Below, piece after piece: positions 10,403-19,906 of a DNA stretch of 64,000 bases. The notes under the pieces were generated by a model. It saw only the letters and a program-made list of their open reading frames with translations. It did no database searches and was not told the DNA's origin. Origin of the DNA: Tritonibacter aquimaris (GTDB lineage Bacteria; Pseudomonadota; Alphaproteobacteria; Rhodobacterales; Rhodobacteraceae); contig NZ_WIXK01000002.1 of the NCBI RefSeq assembly GCF_009617595.1, positions 124,001-188,000 on the forward strand. Direction: 5' to 3'. The position numbers and the translations under genes were made by a program. How positions within the stretch are numbered: position 1 is the first letter of the stretch; each line of letters begins with the position of its first letter.

Positions 10403-10957
10403 CTAGCGCGGGCTACGTTTGGCCAGGATCCGCTGCAAAGTGCGGCGGTGCATGTTCAGGCGGCGCGCAGTCTCGGATACATTTCGGTCACACAGCTCAT
10501 AGACGCGCTGAATATGCTCCCAGCGCACCCGATCTGCGCTCATTGGGTTTTCCGGCGGCGGCGGCAATTCATCATCACCCGCCAACAACGCGCTCATGAT
10601 ATCTGAGGCATCCGCAGGCTTTGACAGATAATCCGTTGCGCCGATTTTCACCGCAGCAACCGCAGTGGCGATTGCACCATATCCGGTCAGCACTACAACA
10701 CGGCTGTCAGGGCGTTTTTCGCGAAGCACTTCAACAACGTCGAGGCCATTGCCATCTTCAAGACGTAGATCCACAACTGCATAGGCAGGGGGGCGTGCAG
10801 TGGCGATCGCGGTTCCCGCCGCAACGGATCCCGCTGTTTCCACTTCAAAGCCGCGCTTTTCCATGGCCTTGGCCAAGCGCCGCAAAAACGGCTCGTCATC
10901 ATCGACAAGCAGAAGTGTCTTATCGGGCCCAATGAGGTCTGGATCAGTTTCGGCCAT
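10403..10957 (-). CDS. regA: Redox response regulator RegA/PrrA/ActR
   Basis: At 184 residues this has the length I recall for Rhodobacter PrrA. A receiver domain (LLLVDDDEPF, phospho-acceptor Asp in VVDLRLEDGNG, LTGYGA, conserved Lys in LSKPAD) is followed by a proline linker (ELPPPPENP) and a Fis-type helix-turn-helix (VSETARRLNMHRRTLQRIL). With RegB it activates or represses genes for respiration, carbon and nitrogen fixation and, where present, photosynthesis as oxygen falls. The ATG at 10957 is used; a TTG at 10975 is in frame. senC lies 85 bases upstream and regB is divergent beyond it. Confidence 0.97.
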   Translation of the reverse strand: MAETDPDLIGPDKTLLLVDDDEPFLRRLAKAMEKRGFEVETAGSVAAGTAIATARPPAYAVVDLRLEDGNGLDVVEVLREKRPDSRVVVLTGYGAIATAVAAVKIGATDYLSKPADASDIMSALLAGDDELPPPPENPMSADRVRWEHIQRVYELCDRNVSETARRLNMHRRTLQRILAKRSPR

Positions 10958-11042
10958 GTGCTCTTTTTCTCCCAACCGGTCAGCAGCGGTTGCTGATCAG
11001 AATATTACGTAGAGCTTTCAAAGGTCAAACTGAAGCACACCA

Positions 11043-11660
11043 TTAAGCATTCTCGACGAAGCAACCCACCCGATCTGCCATCTGTTGTGCAGTTTCTTCC
11101 CGCTTGAAGAAGTCTACAAAGCCAAGTTCTGGTAAGACCAAATAAGTGTAAGTGGAATGGTTGACCAGATAATATTCATCGTCACCATCTTGTTTTTGGT
11201 AATACGTCTTATACGCTTTGCTGGCCGCTTTGACCTGTTCGGCAGATCCTGTGAGGCCGATCAGCTTGTCGTGGATGATCTCGGAGAAGTCGGCCATAAC
11301 TTCGGGCGTGTCGCGTTCAGGATCGATCGAAATAAAGACAGGTGTCGCGGATACGCCTTTTTGTGCAAGAATATCAATCGCTTCAGCATTGCGCGCATTG
11401 TCTAGTGGGCAAACATCAGGACAGAAGGTATAGCCGAAATAGATCAGCGTTGGCTCTGTCACCACGTCGGTGTCTGTAACGATCTGCCCTTTGGTATTCA
11501 CCAGCTCGAACGGCCCACCAATCGCACCGGCACCGCCGGCAATCGTACTGGTGCGGCAATTTGCAAACGCATCGGTGTTCTGATTTTGCGTTGCAATCCA
11601 AGCGGCCCCAAGGCCCGCAATTGCAACACTTGCGGCCACTACGGCGAAAATTCGAGACAT
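11043..11660 (-). CDS. senC: SCO/SenC/PrrC family copper chaperone for cytochrome oxidase
   Basis: The 205-residue protein has one N-terminal membrane anchor (residues 4-21) and a periplasmic thioredoxin-fold domain with the copper ligands CPDVC and a distal His in LVNHSTY. Sco proteins load copper into the CuA or CuB site of heme-copper oxidases. In this bacterial group SenC/PrrC is also reported to affect RegB signalling. GAGG lies five bases before the ATG. regA follows on the same strand and regB is divergent, the classical reg locus layout. Confidence 0.95.
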   Translation of the reverse strand: MSRIFAVVAASVAIAGLGAAWIATQNQNTDAFANCRTSTIAGGAGAIGGPFELVNTKGQIVTDTDVVTEPTLIYFGYTFCPDVCPLDNARNAEAIDILAQKGVSATPVFISIDPERDTPEVMADFSEIIHDKLIGLTGSAEQVKAASKAYKTYYQKQDGDDEYYLVNHSTYTYLVLPELGFVDFFKREETAQQMADRVGCFVENA

Positions 11661-11755
11661 GGCATCCTCATATAATTTCTGCGCGGGTTGATTGAACGTT
11701 TCCCCCGCGAGACCTATCAGTATTTTTGACAGTTTCAACCGGAGCACATGGTCAC

Positions 11756-13153
11756 ATGGCTGACATACACATCAGTTTGATGAGCGGACAGGAGCGCAGC
11801 CACTGGATTCGCCTGCGCACTTTGATTCTTTTGCGCTGGGTTGCAATTTTTGGCCAGATTGCAGCGCTTTTTGGGGCGCAGCTGATATTCAAGATCGATT
11901 TCCAGGTTGAACTCACCTATCTGGCCGTAAGCATTTCGGTGATCAGCAACCTGATCGCGACCTTCGCATTCCCTGAAAACAAGCGTCTATCGGAATTCGA
12001 AAACCTGCTGTTGATTCTGTTTGATCTGCTGCAGCTTGGAATTCTGCTCTATTTGACCGGAGGCTTGAACAACCCGTTCTCGCTGCTTGTGCTAGGCCCT
12101 GTGACGATTTCCGCCACGATGATGCGCCTGCGCTCCACAATGATTGTTGGCAGCACTGCAATTCTGTTGGTGACGGCTATTTCGCAGCTTTATCGTCCGC
12201 TTGTGACCCAATTTGGCACCGAACTCCAAATGCCGGGCATCTTTATCTTTGGCAACTGGGCGGCGATTGTGATCGCGATCATGTTTATCGGTGCCTATTC
12301 CTATCGCATCAGCTCCGAAATCCGTTCCATGTCTGACGCGCTCTCGGCCACGCAGATGGCGCTCTCGCGTGAACAAAAGCTCACCGATCTTGGCGGGGTC
12401 GTCGCGGCAGCTGCGCATGAACTTGGGACACCGCTGGCAACGATCAAACTGACCAGCGCCGAGCTGATCGACGAATTGGATGACCGCCCTGATCTGCGCG
12501 AAGACGCAGAATTGATCCGCGAACAAGCCAACCGGTGCCGCGATATCCTGCAAGGCATGGGGCGCGCCGGAAAATCAGATGTGCATATGCGTCAGGCGCC
12601 ACTTTCGACGGTAATTCACGAAGCCGCGGAGCCACATATGCATCGGGGCAAGACATTGCATATGGATGCGGCACCGCTGAACGGCGGCGACCTGCTGCAC
12701 CCAAAGATCTTGCGCAAACCCGAAATCATTCATGGATTGCGCAATCTTGTGCAAAATGGCGTCGACTTTGCCCGCAAGGAAGTCTGGGTTCAGGCCCGTT
12801 GGGACAAAAACCAAATTGTTGTTACGATCAGCGATGATGGTCTGGGGTATCCGTCGCATCTTCTGGGACGTATTGGCGATCCCTTTGTACGCCGTCGCCG
12901 CAGCGAAAACGAACGCAGTCAACGCCCGGAATATGAAGGAATGGGCCTTGGTCTGTTTATCGCCAAAACCCTGCTGGAACGCACCGGCGCAAAGATGCAA
13001 TTTGTAAATGGCAGCGATCCCTACCAAGAGCTCATTATTAAAGCCCAAGGCAAAGGTGCCATTGTCCAAGTATCCTGGCCAAGAAACAAAGTAGACGCCA
13101 CACTGGGCGACAAAGCAGAACTAAAAGGAAGTAATAAAAGGATTGAAATTTAA
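11756..13153 (+). CDS. regB: Redox sensor histidine kinase RegB/PrrB
   Basis: The 465-residue kinase has six membrane segments in the first 180 residues. GGLNNPF (about 102-108), the conserved quinone-binding heptad, lies between helices. The H-box is AAHELGTPL with phosphorylated His near 221. The redox-active Cys lies near 261 in ANRCRDIL, followed by the ATP-binding motifs LVQNGVDFA, SDDGLGYP and GMGLGLFIAKT. It phosphorylates RegA when the quinone pool or redox state signals low oxygen. I used ATG 11756; TTG 11726 and ATG 11780 are alternatives. It is divergent from senC-regA, with 95 bases between. Confidence 0.97.
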   Translation: MADIHISLMSGQERSHWIRLRTLILLRWVAIFGQIAALFGAQLIFKIDFQVELTYLAVSISVISNLIATFAFPENKRLSEFENLLLILFDLLQLGILLYLTGGLNNPFSLLVLGPVTISATMMRLRSTMIVGSTAILLVTAISQLYRPLVTQFGTELQMPGIFIFGNWAAIVIAIMFIGAYSYRISSEIRSMSDALSATQMALSREQKLTDLGGVVAAAAHELGTPLATIKLTSAELIDELDDRPDLREDAELIREQANRCRDILQGMGRAGKSDVHMRQAPLSTVIHEAAEPHMHRGKTLHMDAAPLNGGDLLHPKILRKPEIIHGLRNLVQNGVDFARKEVWVQARWDKNQIVVTISDDGLGYPSHLLGRIGDPFVRRRRSENERSQRPEYEGMGLGLFIAKTLLERTGAKMQFVNGSDPYQELIIKAQGKGAIVQVSWPRNKVDATLGDKAELKGSNKRIEI

Positions 13154-13239
13154 ACTATTCATATTTGATCAACCAGTTAAACTTCATTTAACCATTATGA
13201 ACAACGATGCGGTATATGTGAACAAATCAAGGCAGAGAC

Positions 13240-14790
13240 ATGCAAGATATCGTTTCGGTTGAATGGCTGGTTTTGGCGGCGCTGTGCACCGCAACTGCGG
13301 CGCTTGCTGTAAAGTGGCTCTCGCCGACGCAGCAGCCAAAGCGTATGGAACATGACCTGTTGATCGGGGATGGGCGCACGGATGCCGTGTTCCTCTTTGA
13401 CGACACAACGCTGATTGGCTGGTCCTCAGGCGCACGCAAGTTCATTGGTGAACACGCTGAAGAGTTCAGCTGGTCCAAACTGCGCGACCAGCTTGCCCGC
13501 AGCTATCCCGGCCTGCCACAATCCCCTTCGTTTCTGAAAGACGTGGGACCGCTGGTTCTTTCGGGCACCGAAGGCGCCGACAGCCGCGAAGCTCATTGTG
13601 AATGGATTGATGGTGTCATCCGCGTGCAACTGCGTCGCAGCACGTTGGAAGAACAGAATAAATCGCTCGACCAGGAACTGACCACACTGCGCGCGGCCGT
13701 TCATCAGGCACCCTATCCAGTTTGGCTGCAATCCGAAGAGGGCGACGTCACCTGGACCAACCTCGCTTATGATGATCTCAGCCACAAAATTCACGGGCGC
13801 GATGTGGACATGGTTGAACCGATGTTTGCCGAACTCGATGAGCCCAAATCCAGCGGCCGCCCCGAGCGCACGTCGATCACCCTTCCTGACAGCGATAAAA
13901 AGCTCTGGTATAATGTTTCAACCACAGAAACCGAGGCAGGCTGGCTTTGTCATGCCGTCGATGTAAACGCTGTGGTTGATGCTGAAATTGCTCAGCGCAA
14001 CTTTGTGCAGACATTGGCAAAGACCTTTGCACAGCTTTCGATTGGTCTCGCAATTTTTGACCGCAATCAACAGCTTGTCCTGTTTAACCCGGTATTGATC
14101 GACCTGACAGCGCTGCCGGCAAGCTTCCTCAGCTCACGCCCTGATATGCTGACATTCTTTGACCGGCTGCGTGATCAACGTATGATGCCCGAGCCCAAGA
14201 ACTACACCAGCTGGCGCCACCAAATGGCTGATCTTCTGGAAGCCGCTGCAGAGGGTCGCTATCAGGAAACTTGGTCAATGCCCTCTGGGTCTGTCTATTC
14301 GGTCTCTGGCCGCCCACACCCGGATGGGGCCATTGCCTTCCTGTTTGAAGATATCACCGCAGAAATCACCCTGACCCGCCAGTTTCGAACCGAATTGGAA
14401 GTGGGCCAGTCAATTATGGACCAAATGGAAGAAGCCATTGCAGTCTTTAACAAAGATGGCACCATGTCCTTTTCCAATGAGGCCTATCACGCGCTGTGGA
14501 ATGTGGATCCCGAAGCCAGCTTTGCCAAAACCTCGATCATTGACGCCTGCCGCATCTGGCAGGACGTGACAGTGGCCACATCGGCCTGGGGTGCAGTACG
14601 TGATTTTGTCCTGGGAACCGAAGATCGCAACCCGTGGTGGAGCACAATCCAGCTGCGCTCTGGTGAAACGCTGACCTGCCGCGTCTGTGCTCTGCCCAAT
14701 GGCACCACTTTGATCCGCTTTCACCCACAAGACCCCGTGACGCTGCCACCTGAAGAGCAGAAGTTTTTGCCTAACTCAGCCACGGAATAG
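13240..14790 (+). CDS. PAS-domain protein with N-terminal membrane anchor and no kinase domain
   Basis: The 516-residue product starts with a single membrane helix (residues 8-26). Three PAS-like modules follow: near 45-115, 150-245 (HQAPYPVWLQSEEGDVTWTN) and 268-375 (LSIGLAIFDRNQQLVLFN), then a partial PAS from about 390 (MDQMEEAIAVFNKDGT). The chain ends without an H-box, ATP-binding motif, GGDEF, EAL or other output. It lies 86 bases after regB on the same strand and just before tsaE. It may be a signal-input partner for another kinase. I do not know its ligand. Confidence 0.8.
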   Translation: MQDIVSVEWLVLAALCTATAALAVKWLSPTQQPKRMEHDLLIGDGRTDAVFLFDDTTLIGWSSGARKFIGEHAEEFSWSKLRDQLARSYPGLPQSPSFLKDVGPLVLSGTEGADSREAHCEWIDGVIRVQLRRSTLEEQNKSLDQELTTLRAAVHQAPYPVWLQSEEGDVTWTNLAYDDLSHKIHGRDVDMVEPMFAELDEPKSSGRPERTSITLPDSDKKLWYNVSTTETEAGWLCHAVDVNAVVDAEIAQRNFVQTLAKTFAQLSIGLAIFDRNQQLVLFNPVLIDLTALPASFLSSRPDMLTFFDRLRDQRMMPEPKNYTSWRHQMADLLEAAAEGRYQETWSMPSGSVYSVSGRPHPDGAIAFLFEDITAEITLTRQFRTELEVGQSIMDQMEEAIAVFNKDGTMSFSNEAYHALWNVDPEASFAKTSIIDACRIWQDVTVATSAWGAVRDFVLGTEDRNPWWSTIQLRSGETLTCRVCALPNGTTLIRFHPQDPVTLPPEEQKFLPNSATE

Positions 14791-14835
14791 CAGGATCCGC
14801 TTGCGGCTTGGGCGGGACAGGGTCATTTTGGCTCC

Positions 14836-15321
14836 ATGACAGTTTCTGCCTTAACGCTCATGATCCCTAGCCCGGATCACATGACCAAATTGGCCCAAAC
14901 AATCGCCAGCGCGCTCCGCCCTGGCGATTGTATTTTGCTGAGCGGTGATATTGGTGTCGGCAAAAGCCATTTTGCCCGTGCCGCAATACAATCACTATTG
15001 CCAACGCCCGAGGATGTGCCCTCTCCGACGTTCACCTTGGTTCAGGTCTACGACGGCCCCCTTTGTGAAATCTGGCACAGCGACCTTTATCGCCTCAGCG
15101 CCGTAGATGAGATCTATGAACTTGGCCTGGTTGATGCGTTTGATCATCACATCACATTGGTGGAATGGCCGGACCGGCTTGAAACTGAAACACCAGACCA
15201 CGCGCTTAATATAGCATTTGATCTTTGCACCGTTTCAGATGACGCACGCCATCTTTCGCTGACTTGGAGCCACCCAAAATGGGCACCACTTATGAAGAAA
15301 ATAACCGATGACCACGCGTGA
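14836..15321 (+). CDS. tsaE: tRNA t6A biosynthesis ATPase TsaE
   Basis: TsaE is the P-loop ATPase that resets the TsaBDE complex in threonylcarbamoyl-adenosine synthesis. The 161-residue protein has the Walker A GDIGVGKSHFAR, the PSPTFTLV motif, IWHSDLYRL with the conserved Asp, and VEWPDRLE near the end. The next gene begins 14 bases before its stop, so the two are translationally coupled. A tsaE-amgK-murU-addB run is common in this order of bacteria. Confidence 0.95.
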   Translation: MTVSALTLMIPSPDHMTKLAQTIASALRPGDCILLSGDIGVGKSHFARAAIQSLLPTPEDVPSPTFTLVQVYDGPLCEIWHSDLYRLSAVDEIYELGLVDAFDHHITLVEWPDRLETETPDHALNIAFDLCTVSDDARHLSLTWSHPKWAPLMKKITDDHA

Positions 15322-16303
15322 CACTCTCAAACAGAGCTTTTTGAACACAACACAATGGGCCTATGCGCGCACGTCCTCGATGACGGGTGATGCCTCAAAC
15401 CGTCGCTACGACCGACTCACGCTGGGGCAAGACACTGCCATTTTGATGGATGCCGCGCCTGAGCGTGGGGAAAATGTGCGCCCCTTTATTGCGATCGATG
15501 AATACCTGCGCCAACAGGGGTTCAGCGCGCCTGAGATCTATGCGCAAGACTGCGCCAATGGGTTTCTCTTGATCGAAGATCTTGGCAATGCACGTTTCAA
15601 AGAACATGTTGCCGCGCATCCAGAAGACGAAAACCGGCTCTATCGTGCGGCGGTGGATGTCTTGTTGCATCTGCACCAGTGCCCAGTTCCCGAAGTTCCA
15701 CCCTATGATACCGCAAAAATGATCGGGGTCTGCGCCCCGGTATTTGAAATCTACTGCGCCAAAACTCGTGGGGGGATTGCACCAGCCGACAGGCAGCGTC
15801 TTGAACAGGCGCTGGCGCATCTGCTGGATCAACACGCTGCTTCACCAAAGGTTCTGGTACAACGCGACTATCACGCGGAAAACCTGCTGTGGTTGCCAGA
15901 TCGGGATGGAGTCGCCCGTGTGGGGCTATTGGATTTTCAGGATGCGATGATTGGCCACCCTGCCTATGATCTGATGTCCTTGTTGCAAGATGCGCGCCGG
16001 GACGTGCCTGAAACGCTCGAGCAAGAGATGCTCAGCTATTATATCAAAAACTCGGATATCGACGCAGAGGCATTTGAAAACGCTTATTGGACACTGGGTT
16101 TTCAACGGAATTTCCGCATTATCGGAGGTTTCGCCCGCCTGTCTGCAGAACGCGGCAAACCCGCGTATTTAGACTTTATGCCACGGGTTTGGGGCTATCT
16201 CGAGCGGGTGCTGAAACAGCCACTATTTGCGGAGTTTGCTCCGATGTTTTACCAACTCATCCCCGCCCCAACAGAAACAGCGCGAAAGACTCTGCTGCCA
16301 TGA
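15308..16303 (+). CDS. amgK: Anomeric N-acetylmuramate/N-acetylglucosamine kinase (AmgK-like phosphotransferase)
   Basis: The 331-residue aminoglycoside-phosphotransferase-fold kinase has the catalytic loop VQRDYHAENLLW and the metal-binding LLDFQDA. In Pseudomonas, AmgK phosphorylates the C1 of MurNAc and GlcNAc, and MurU then makes UDP-MurNAc, so wall sugars bypass de novo synthesis. The overlapping murU gene (ATGA) strongly supports that assignment. It starts inside tsaE. It could be annotated generically as a phosphotransferase or kinase of the COG3178 group. The activity is inferred from this pairing. Confidence 0.85.
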   Translation: MTTRDTLKQSFLNTTQWAYARTSSMTGDASNRRYDRLTLGQDTAILMDAAPERGENVRPFIAIDEYLRQQGFSAPEIYAQDCANGFLLIEDLGNARFKEHVAAHPEDENRLYRAAVDVLLHLHQCPVPEVPPYDTAKMIGVCAPVFEIYCAKTRGGIAPADRQRLEQALAHLLDQHAASPKVLVQRDYHAENLLWLPDRDGVARVGLLDFQDAMIGHPAYDLMSLLQDARRDVPETLEQEMLSYYIKNSDIDAEAFENAYWTLGFQRNFRIIGGFARLSAERGKPAYLDFMPRVWGYLERVLKQPLFAEFAPMFYQLIPAPTETARKTLLP

Positions 16304-16983
16304 ACGCGTTCCCAGTGATGATATTTGCAGCTGGCTTTGGCACCCGGATGGGAGAGTTGACCCAACACCAGCCAAAACCCTTGATCAGGGTAGCAGGCAA
16401 AGCGTTGATCGACCACGCCCTTGATCTGATCAAAGCCGCGCCCAGCACTCATAATCCAATAGTCGCCAACACACATTATCTGGCAGATCAGCTTCATGAC
16501 CATCTGGAAGGTGTCCTGATCAGCCACGAGGCGGATGAAATCCTTGAAACGGGGGGTGGGTTACGTAAGGCATTGCCTTTGTTAGGCTCTGATACTGCGA
16601 TCACCATGAACCCCGATGTGATCTGGCATGGCCCCAATCCGTTTCACGCGCTGATCAATGCCTGGCGCCCGGACGACATGGATGCGCTGCTACTATGTGT
16701 TCCGATTGAACGCACCCTGGGTCGTATCGGCGGAGGTGATTTCACCCTGGATAATCAGGGGCGGCCAAGCCGTGGGGGCAATATGGTCTATGGTGGGCTT
16801 CAAATCATCAAAACCGAAAAGCTTGCAGAAATCCCGGATACCGCGTTTTCATTGAACAAGGTCTGGGATCTGATGGCTCAGGAAAACAGGCTCTATTGTG
16901 CCGAATATGATGGAAAGTGGTGTGATGTTGGGCGTCCGGATTGCATTCCTCTGGCTGAAGAATTGATCGCATCAGATGTTTGA
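16300..16983 (+). CDS. murU: N-acetylmuramate alpha-1-phosphate uridylyltransferase (MurU-like)
   Basis: The 227-residue sugar-1-phosphate nucleotidyltransferase opens with the signature FAAGFGTRMGEL...PKPLI. The metal-binding MNPDVIWHG lies near residue 105, and the chain ends with WCDVGRPD. It should convert MurNAc-1-phosphate plus UTP to UDP-MurNAc in peptidoglycan recycling. The ATG at 16300 overlaps the kinase stop; the longer open frame from 16087 is in another frame of amgK and is not real. The addB start overlaps its final eight bases. Confidence 0.88.
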   Translation: MNAFPVMIFAAGFGTRMGELTQHQPKPLIRVAGKALIDHALDLIKAAPSTHNPIVANTHYLADQLHDHLEGVLISHEADEILETGGGLRKALPLLGSDTAITMNPDVIWHGPNPFHALINAWRPDDMDALLLCVPIERTLGRIGGGDFTLDNQGRPSRGGNMVYGGLQIIKTEKLAEIPDTAFSLNKVWDLMAQENRLYCAEYDGKWCDVGRPDCIPLAEELIASDV

Positions 16984-19906
16984 ACACACTCAAAATCCGC
17001 GCATATTTGCAGTGCCTTGCGGCGTCGATTTCCCGCAGGCTCTTGTTGAAGGTCTGATCGCGCGCAGCAATCATCTGCCGCCGCAGGATCTGGCGCGATG
17101 CGAGGTGATTGTGAACACCTCACGCATGGCACGTCGTGTGCGGCAATTGTTTGAAACGGGGCCCGCCTTGCTGTTGCCGCGCGTTTCACTGCTTGGTGAG
17201 CTCGCAGCGCGTCATATACATTCTGATCTGCCGGACGCCCTGCCCCCGCTGCGCCGGCGGCTTGAACTTTCGCAACTGGTGTCAAAACTTCTGGATGCCC
17301 AGCCCGATCTGGCGTCACGTGCATCGCTTTATGATCTCTCAGACAGCCTCGCCACGTTAATCGATGAAATGCAGGGCGAAGGGGTCAGCACCGATACCAT
17401 TCGCGCGCTGGATGTGTCGAGCATGTCTGATCACTGGGCCCGTGCGCAGGCATTCATTGGCATCGCTGATGACCTTGTGAACCTGCATGATGATGCGCTC
17501 GACAAGGAATCGCGTCAGCGCCAGATCGTGCTGGATTTGATTGCCCGCTGGGAACAGACCCCGCCCCAACACCCAATCATCCTGGCGGGGTCCACCGGAT
17601 CACGCGGCACCACGCTTTTGCTTATGGAGGCCATCGCGCGCCTGCCCCAAGGTGCTGTGATCCTGCCCGGATATGATTTTGATCAACCCGATCACGTCTG
17701 GGCTGAGCTGCAGAACCCGCTGACATCAGAAGACCACCCGCAATACCGGTTCTATAAGCTCATCCAGAATCTTGATCTTTCCCCCGCGGATGTTCACCCC
17801 TGGACTGCAGCTGCCCCATGTTCTCCAGCGCGCAATCGGCTGGTATCGCTCGCCCTGCGCCCTGCACCTGTGACGGATGCGTGGATGCGCGAAGGGCCCA
17901 GATTAACAGATCTGGATAAGGCAACTGAACAGCTTACCCTGGTTGAAGCAGACAGCCCCCGCGCCGAGGCATTGGCAATTGCGTTGCGCCTACGGCAAGC
18001 TGCGGAAGATGGACAAACCGCAGCGCTGATCACACCCGATCGGATGCTGACGCGACAGGTGGCTTCTGCACTGGATCGATGGGATATCTTGCCGGATGAT
18101 TCTGCAGGCTTGCCGCTGCAGCTCTCCCCTCCCGGTCGCTTCCTGCGTCATGTGGTTGCGCTGTTTACCAAACAGCTCAACCCGGATGCTTTGCTGACAC
18201 TGCTTAAGCACCCGCTCACCCACAGTGGCCATGATCGCGGCACCCACCTGCTGCACACGCGCGACCTTGAGCTGAACATCCGCCGCAATGGCCCGCCCTT
18301 CCCGGATGCGGATAGTTTTGCCGCATTTGCCCACGGGCGCACGTTGACGGAAGGCTGGATTGATTGGCTCAGCGCGTGTTTTGCGGAAACACATATCTTG
18401 GGTGATCTGCCGCTGACCAAGTGGTGCGCGCACCTGCGCAGCTGCGCTGAAAAGATTGCGCAAGGCTGCAATGATGAAGGCAGCGGCGGCCTGTGGGATC
18501 AAAAAGCCGGCCGAGAAGCCGCCCGTATTCTCGAAGAACTCGAAGCATCCGCCCAATACGGCGGCGATATGTCGGCCCGTGACTTTGCCGATCTTCTTGG
18601 CGCACTCCTTGCGCAGGGTGAGGTCCGCGACCGTGATGCGCCCTATGGCTCTATCATGATCTGGGGCACGCTTGAGGCACGCGTTCAAGGTGCAGATCTT
18701 GTCATCCTTGGCGGCCTGAATGAAGGCAGCTGGCCCGAAGCCGCAAGCCCCGATCCCTGGCTCAATCGACAGATGCGCAGCCAGGCCGGGCTATTACTAC
18801 CAGAGCGACGCATCGGCCTGGCCGCGCATGATTTTCAGCAGGCCATCGCCGGGCGTGAGGTCTGGCTTACCCGTTCGGAACGCTCTGACGAAGCAGACAC
18901 GGTGCCATCACGCTGGCTGAACAGGCTGACAAATTTGCTTACAGGTCTGCCAGATCAAGGGGGGCGTGATGCGCTGGCAACGATGCGCACACGTGGGCAA
19001 AAATGGCTGTCCTGGGCCAAAACGCTTGAAGCGCCAACCGCTATACCACCCGCACACCGCCCTGCCCCACGCCCACCGGTGACTGCACGCCCACGCCGAC
19101 TAACCGTCACCGAAATCCCAAGGTTGATCCGTGACCCCTATGCGATTTACGCGAAACATGTGCTGCGGCTGAAACCGCTGAACAGTCTGGTACACGAACC
19201 TGACGCCTTGCTGCGCGGTATTGTGGTGCACCAGGTGTTTGAAGATTTCATCAAAGCAGCCTGGGATATTCCCGCGTTGCTCACCCCGGAACGGCTGATA
19301 GAAACCGCGCGCCAGCAGCTTGAATCTGACGTGCCTTGGCCCATCGCACGCAAACTTTGGCTTGCGCGGCTGGAAGCGCTGGCCGGTGATTTCATCAATG
19401 CCGAAGCTGGTCGCCAAGCGCGCGCCGCTGATATCGCATTTGAAAGCAAGGGTGAAATCCGGCTTGATCCGCTTGATTTCTCCATCGCCTGTCGGGCTGA
19501 CCGGATAGATGTGGATCAGTACGGATTTGCCCATCTGTTTGATTACAAAACCGGAAAACCACCCAGCCAGCCACAGCAGAAGAAATTCGAAAAGCAGCTG
19601 TTAATAGAGGCCGCCATGGCCGAAAATGGCGCCTTTGAAAGCGTAGGACCAACCGAGGTAAAAAGCGCAACCTTCCTAGGTGTGGGCGCAGGTCTCAGCG
19701 AAGTCACCGCCCCCTTGGACAGCGAAACCCCGGCAAAGGTCTGGGAGGAATTGCGCACCCTGATTAAGGCCTATTTCGACCCTAATCAAGGCTACAGTAG
19801 CCGCCGCATGATGCACAAAGACGACATCGCAGGAGATTACGACCACCTCGCCCGATACGGCGAATGGGATCGCAGCTCAGATACCGTGCCCGAGGTTTTG
19901 ACATGA
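16976..19906 (+). CDS. addB: Double-strand break repair protein AddB
   Basis: The 976-residue protein is the alphaproteobacterial AddB partner of the AddAB helicase-nuclease, which resects broken ends to a Chi-like site for RecA loading. The N-terminal part resembles an inactivated UvrD-like helicase (AVPCGVDFPQALVEGL, STGSRGTT). The C-terminal PDDEXK nuclease is visible as RGIVVHQVFEDF, ADRIDVD and HLFDYKTGKPPS near residue 850. The start at 16976 lies within murU, and the stop overlaps the addA start (ATGA). addA directly follows, as expected for the pair. Confidence 0.95.
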   Translation: MFEHTQNPRIFAVPCGVDFPQALVEGLIARSNHLPPQDLARCEVIVNTSRMARRVRQLFETGPALLLPRVSLLGELAARHIHSDLPDALPPLRRRLELSQLVSKLLDAQPDLASRASLYDLSDSLATLIDEMQGEGVSTDTIRALDVSSMSDHWARAQAFIGIADDLVNLHDDALDKESRQRQIVLDLIARWEQTPPQHPIILAGSTGSRGTTLLLMEAIARLPQGAVILPGYDFDQPDHVWAELQNPLTSEDHPQYRFYKLIQNLDLSPADVHPWTAAAPCSPARNRLVSLALRPAPVTDAWMREGPRLTDLDKATEQLTLVEADSPRAEALAIALRLRQAAEDGQTAALITPDRMLTRQVASALDRWDILPDDSAGLPLQLSPPGRFLRHVVALFTKQLNPDALLTLLKHPLTHSGHDRGTHLLHTRDLELNIRRNGPPFPDADSFAAFAHGRTLTEGWIDWLSACFAETHILGDLPLTKWCAHLRSCAEKIAQGCNDEGSGGLWDQKAGREAARILEELEASAQYGGDMSARDFADLLGALLAQGEVRDRDAPYGSIMIWGTLEARVQGADLVILGGLNEGSWPEAASPDPWLNRQMRSQAGLLLPERRIGLAAHDFQQAIAGREVWLTRSERSDEADTVPSRWLNRLTNLLTGLPDQGGRDALATMRTRGQKWLSWAKTLEAPTAIPPAHRPAPRPPVTARPRRLTVTEIPRLIRDPYAIYAKHVLRLKPLNSLVHEPDALLRGIVVHQVFEDFIKAAWDIPALLTPERLIETARQQLESDVPWPIARKLWLARLEALAGDFINAEAGRQARAADIAFESKGEIRLDPLDFSIACRADRIDVDQYGFAHLFDYKTGKPPSQPQQKKFEKQLLIEAAMAENGAFESVGPTEVKSATFLGVGAGLSEVTAPLDSETPAKVWEELRTLIKAYFDPNQGYSSRRMMHKDDIAGDYDHLARYGEWDRSSDTVPEVLT

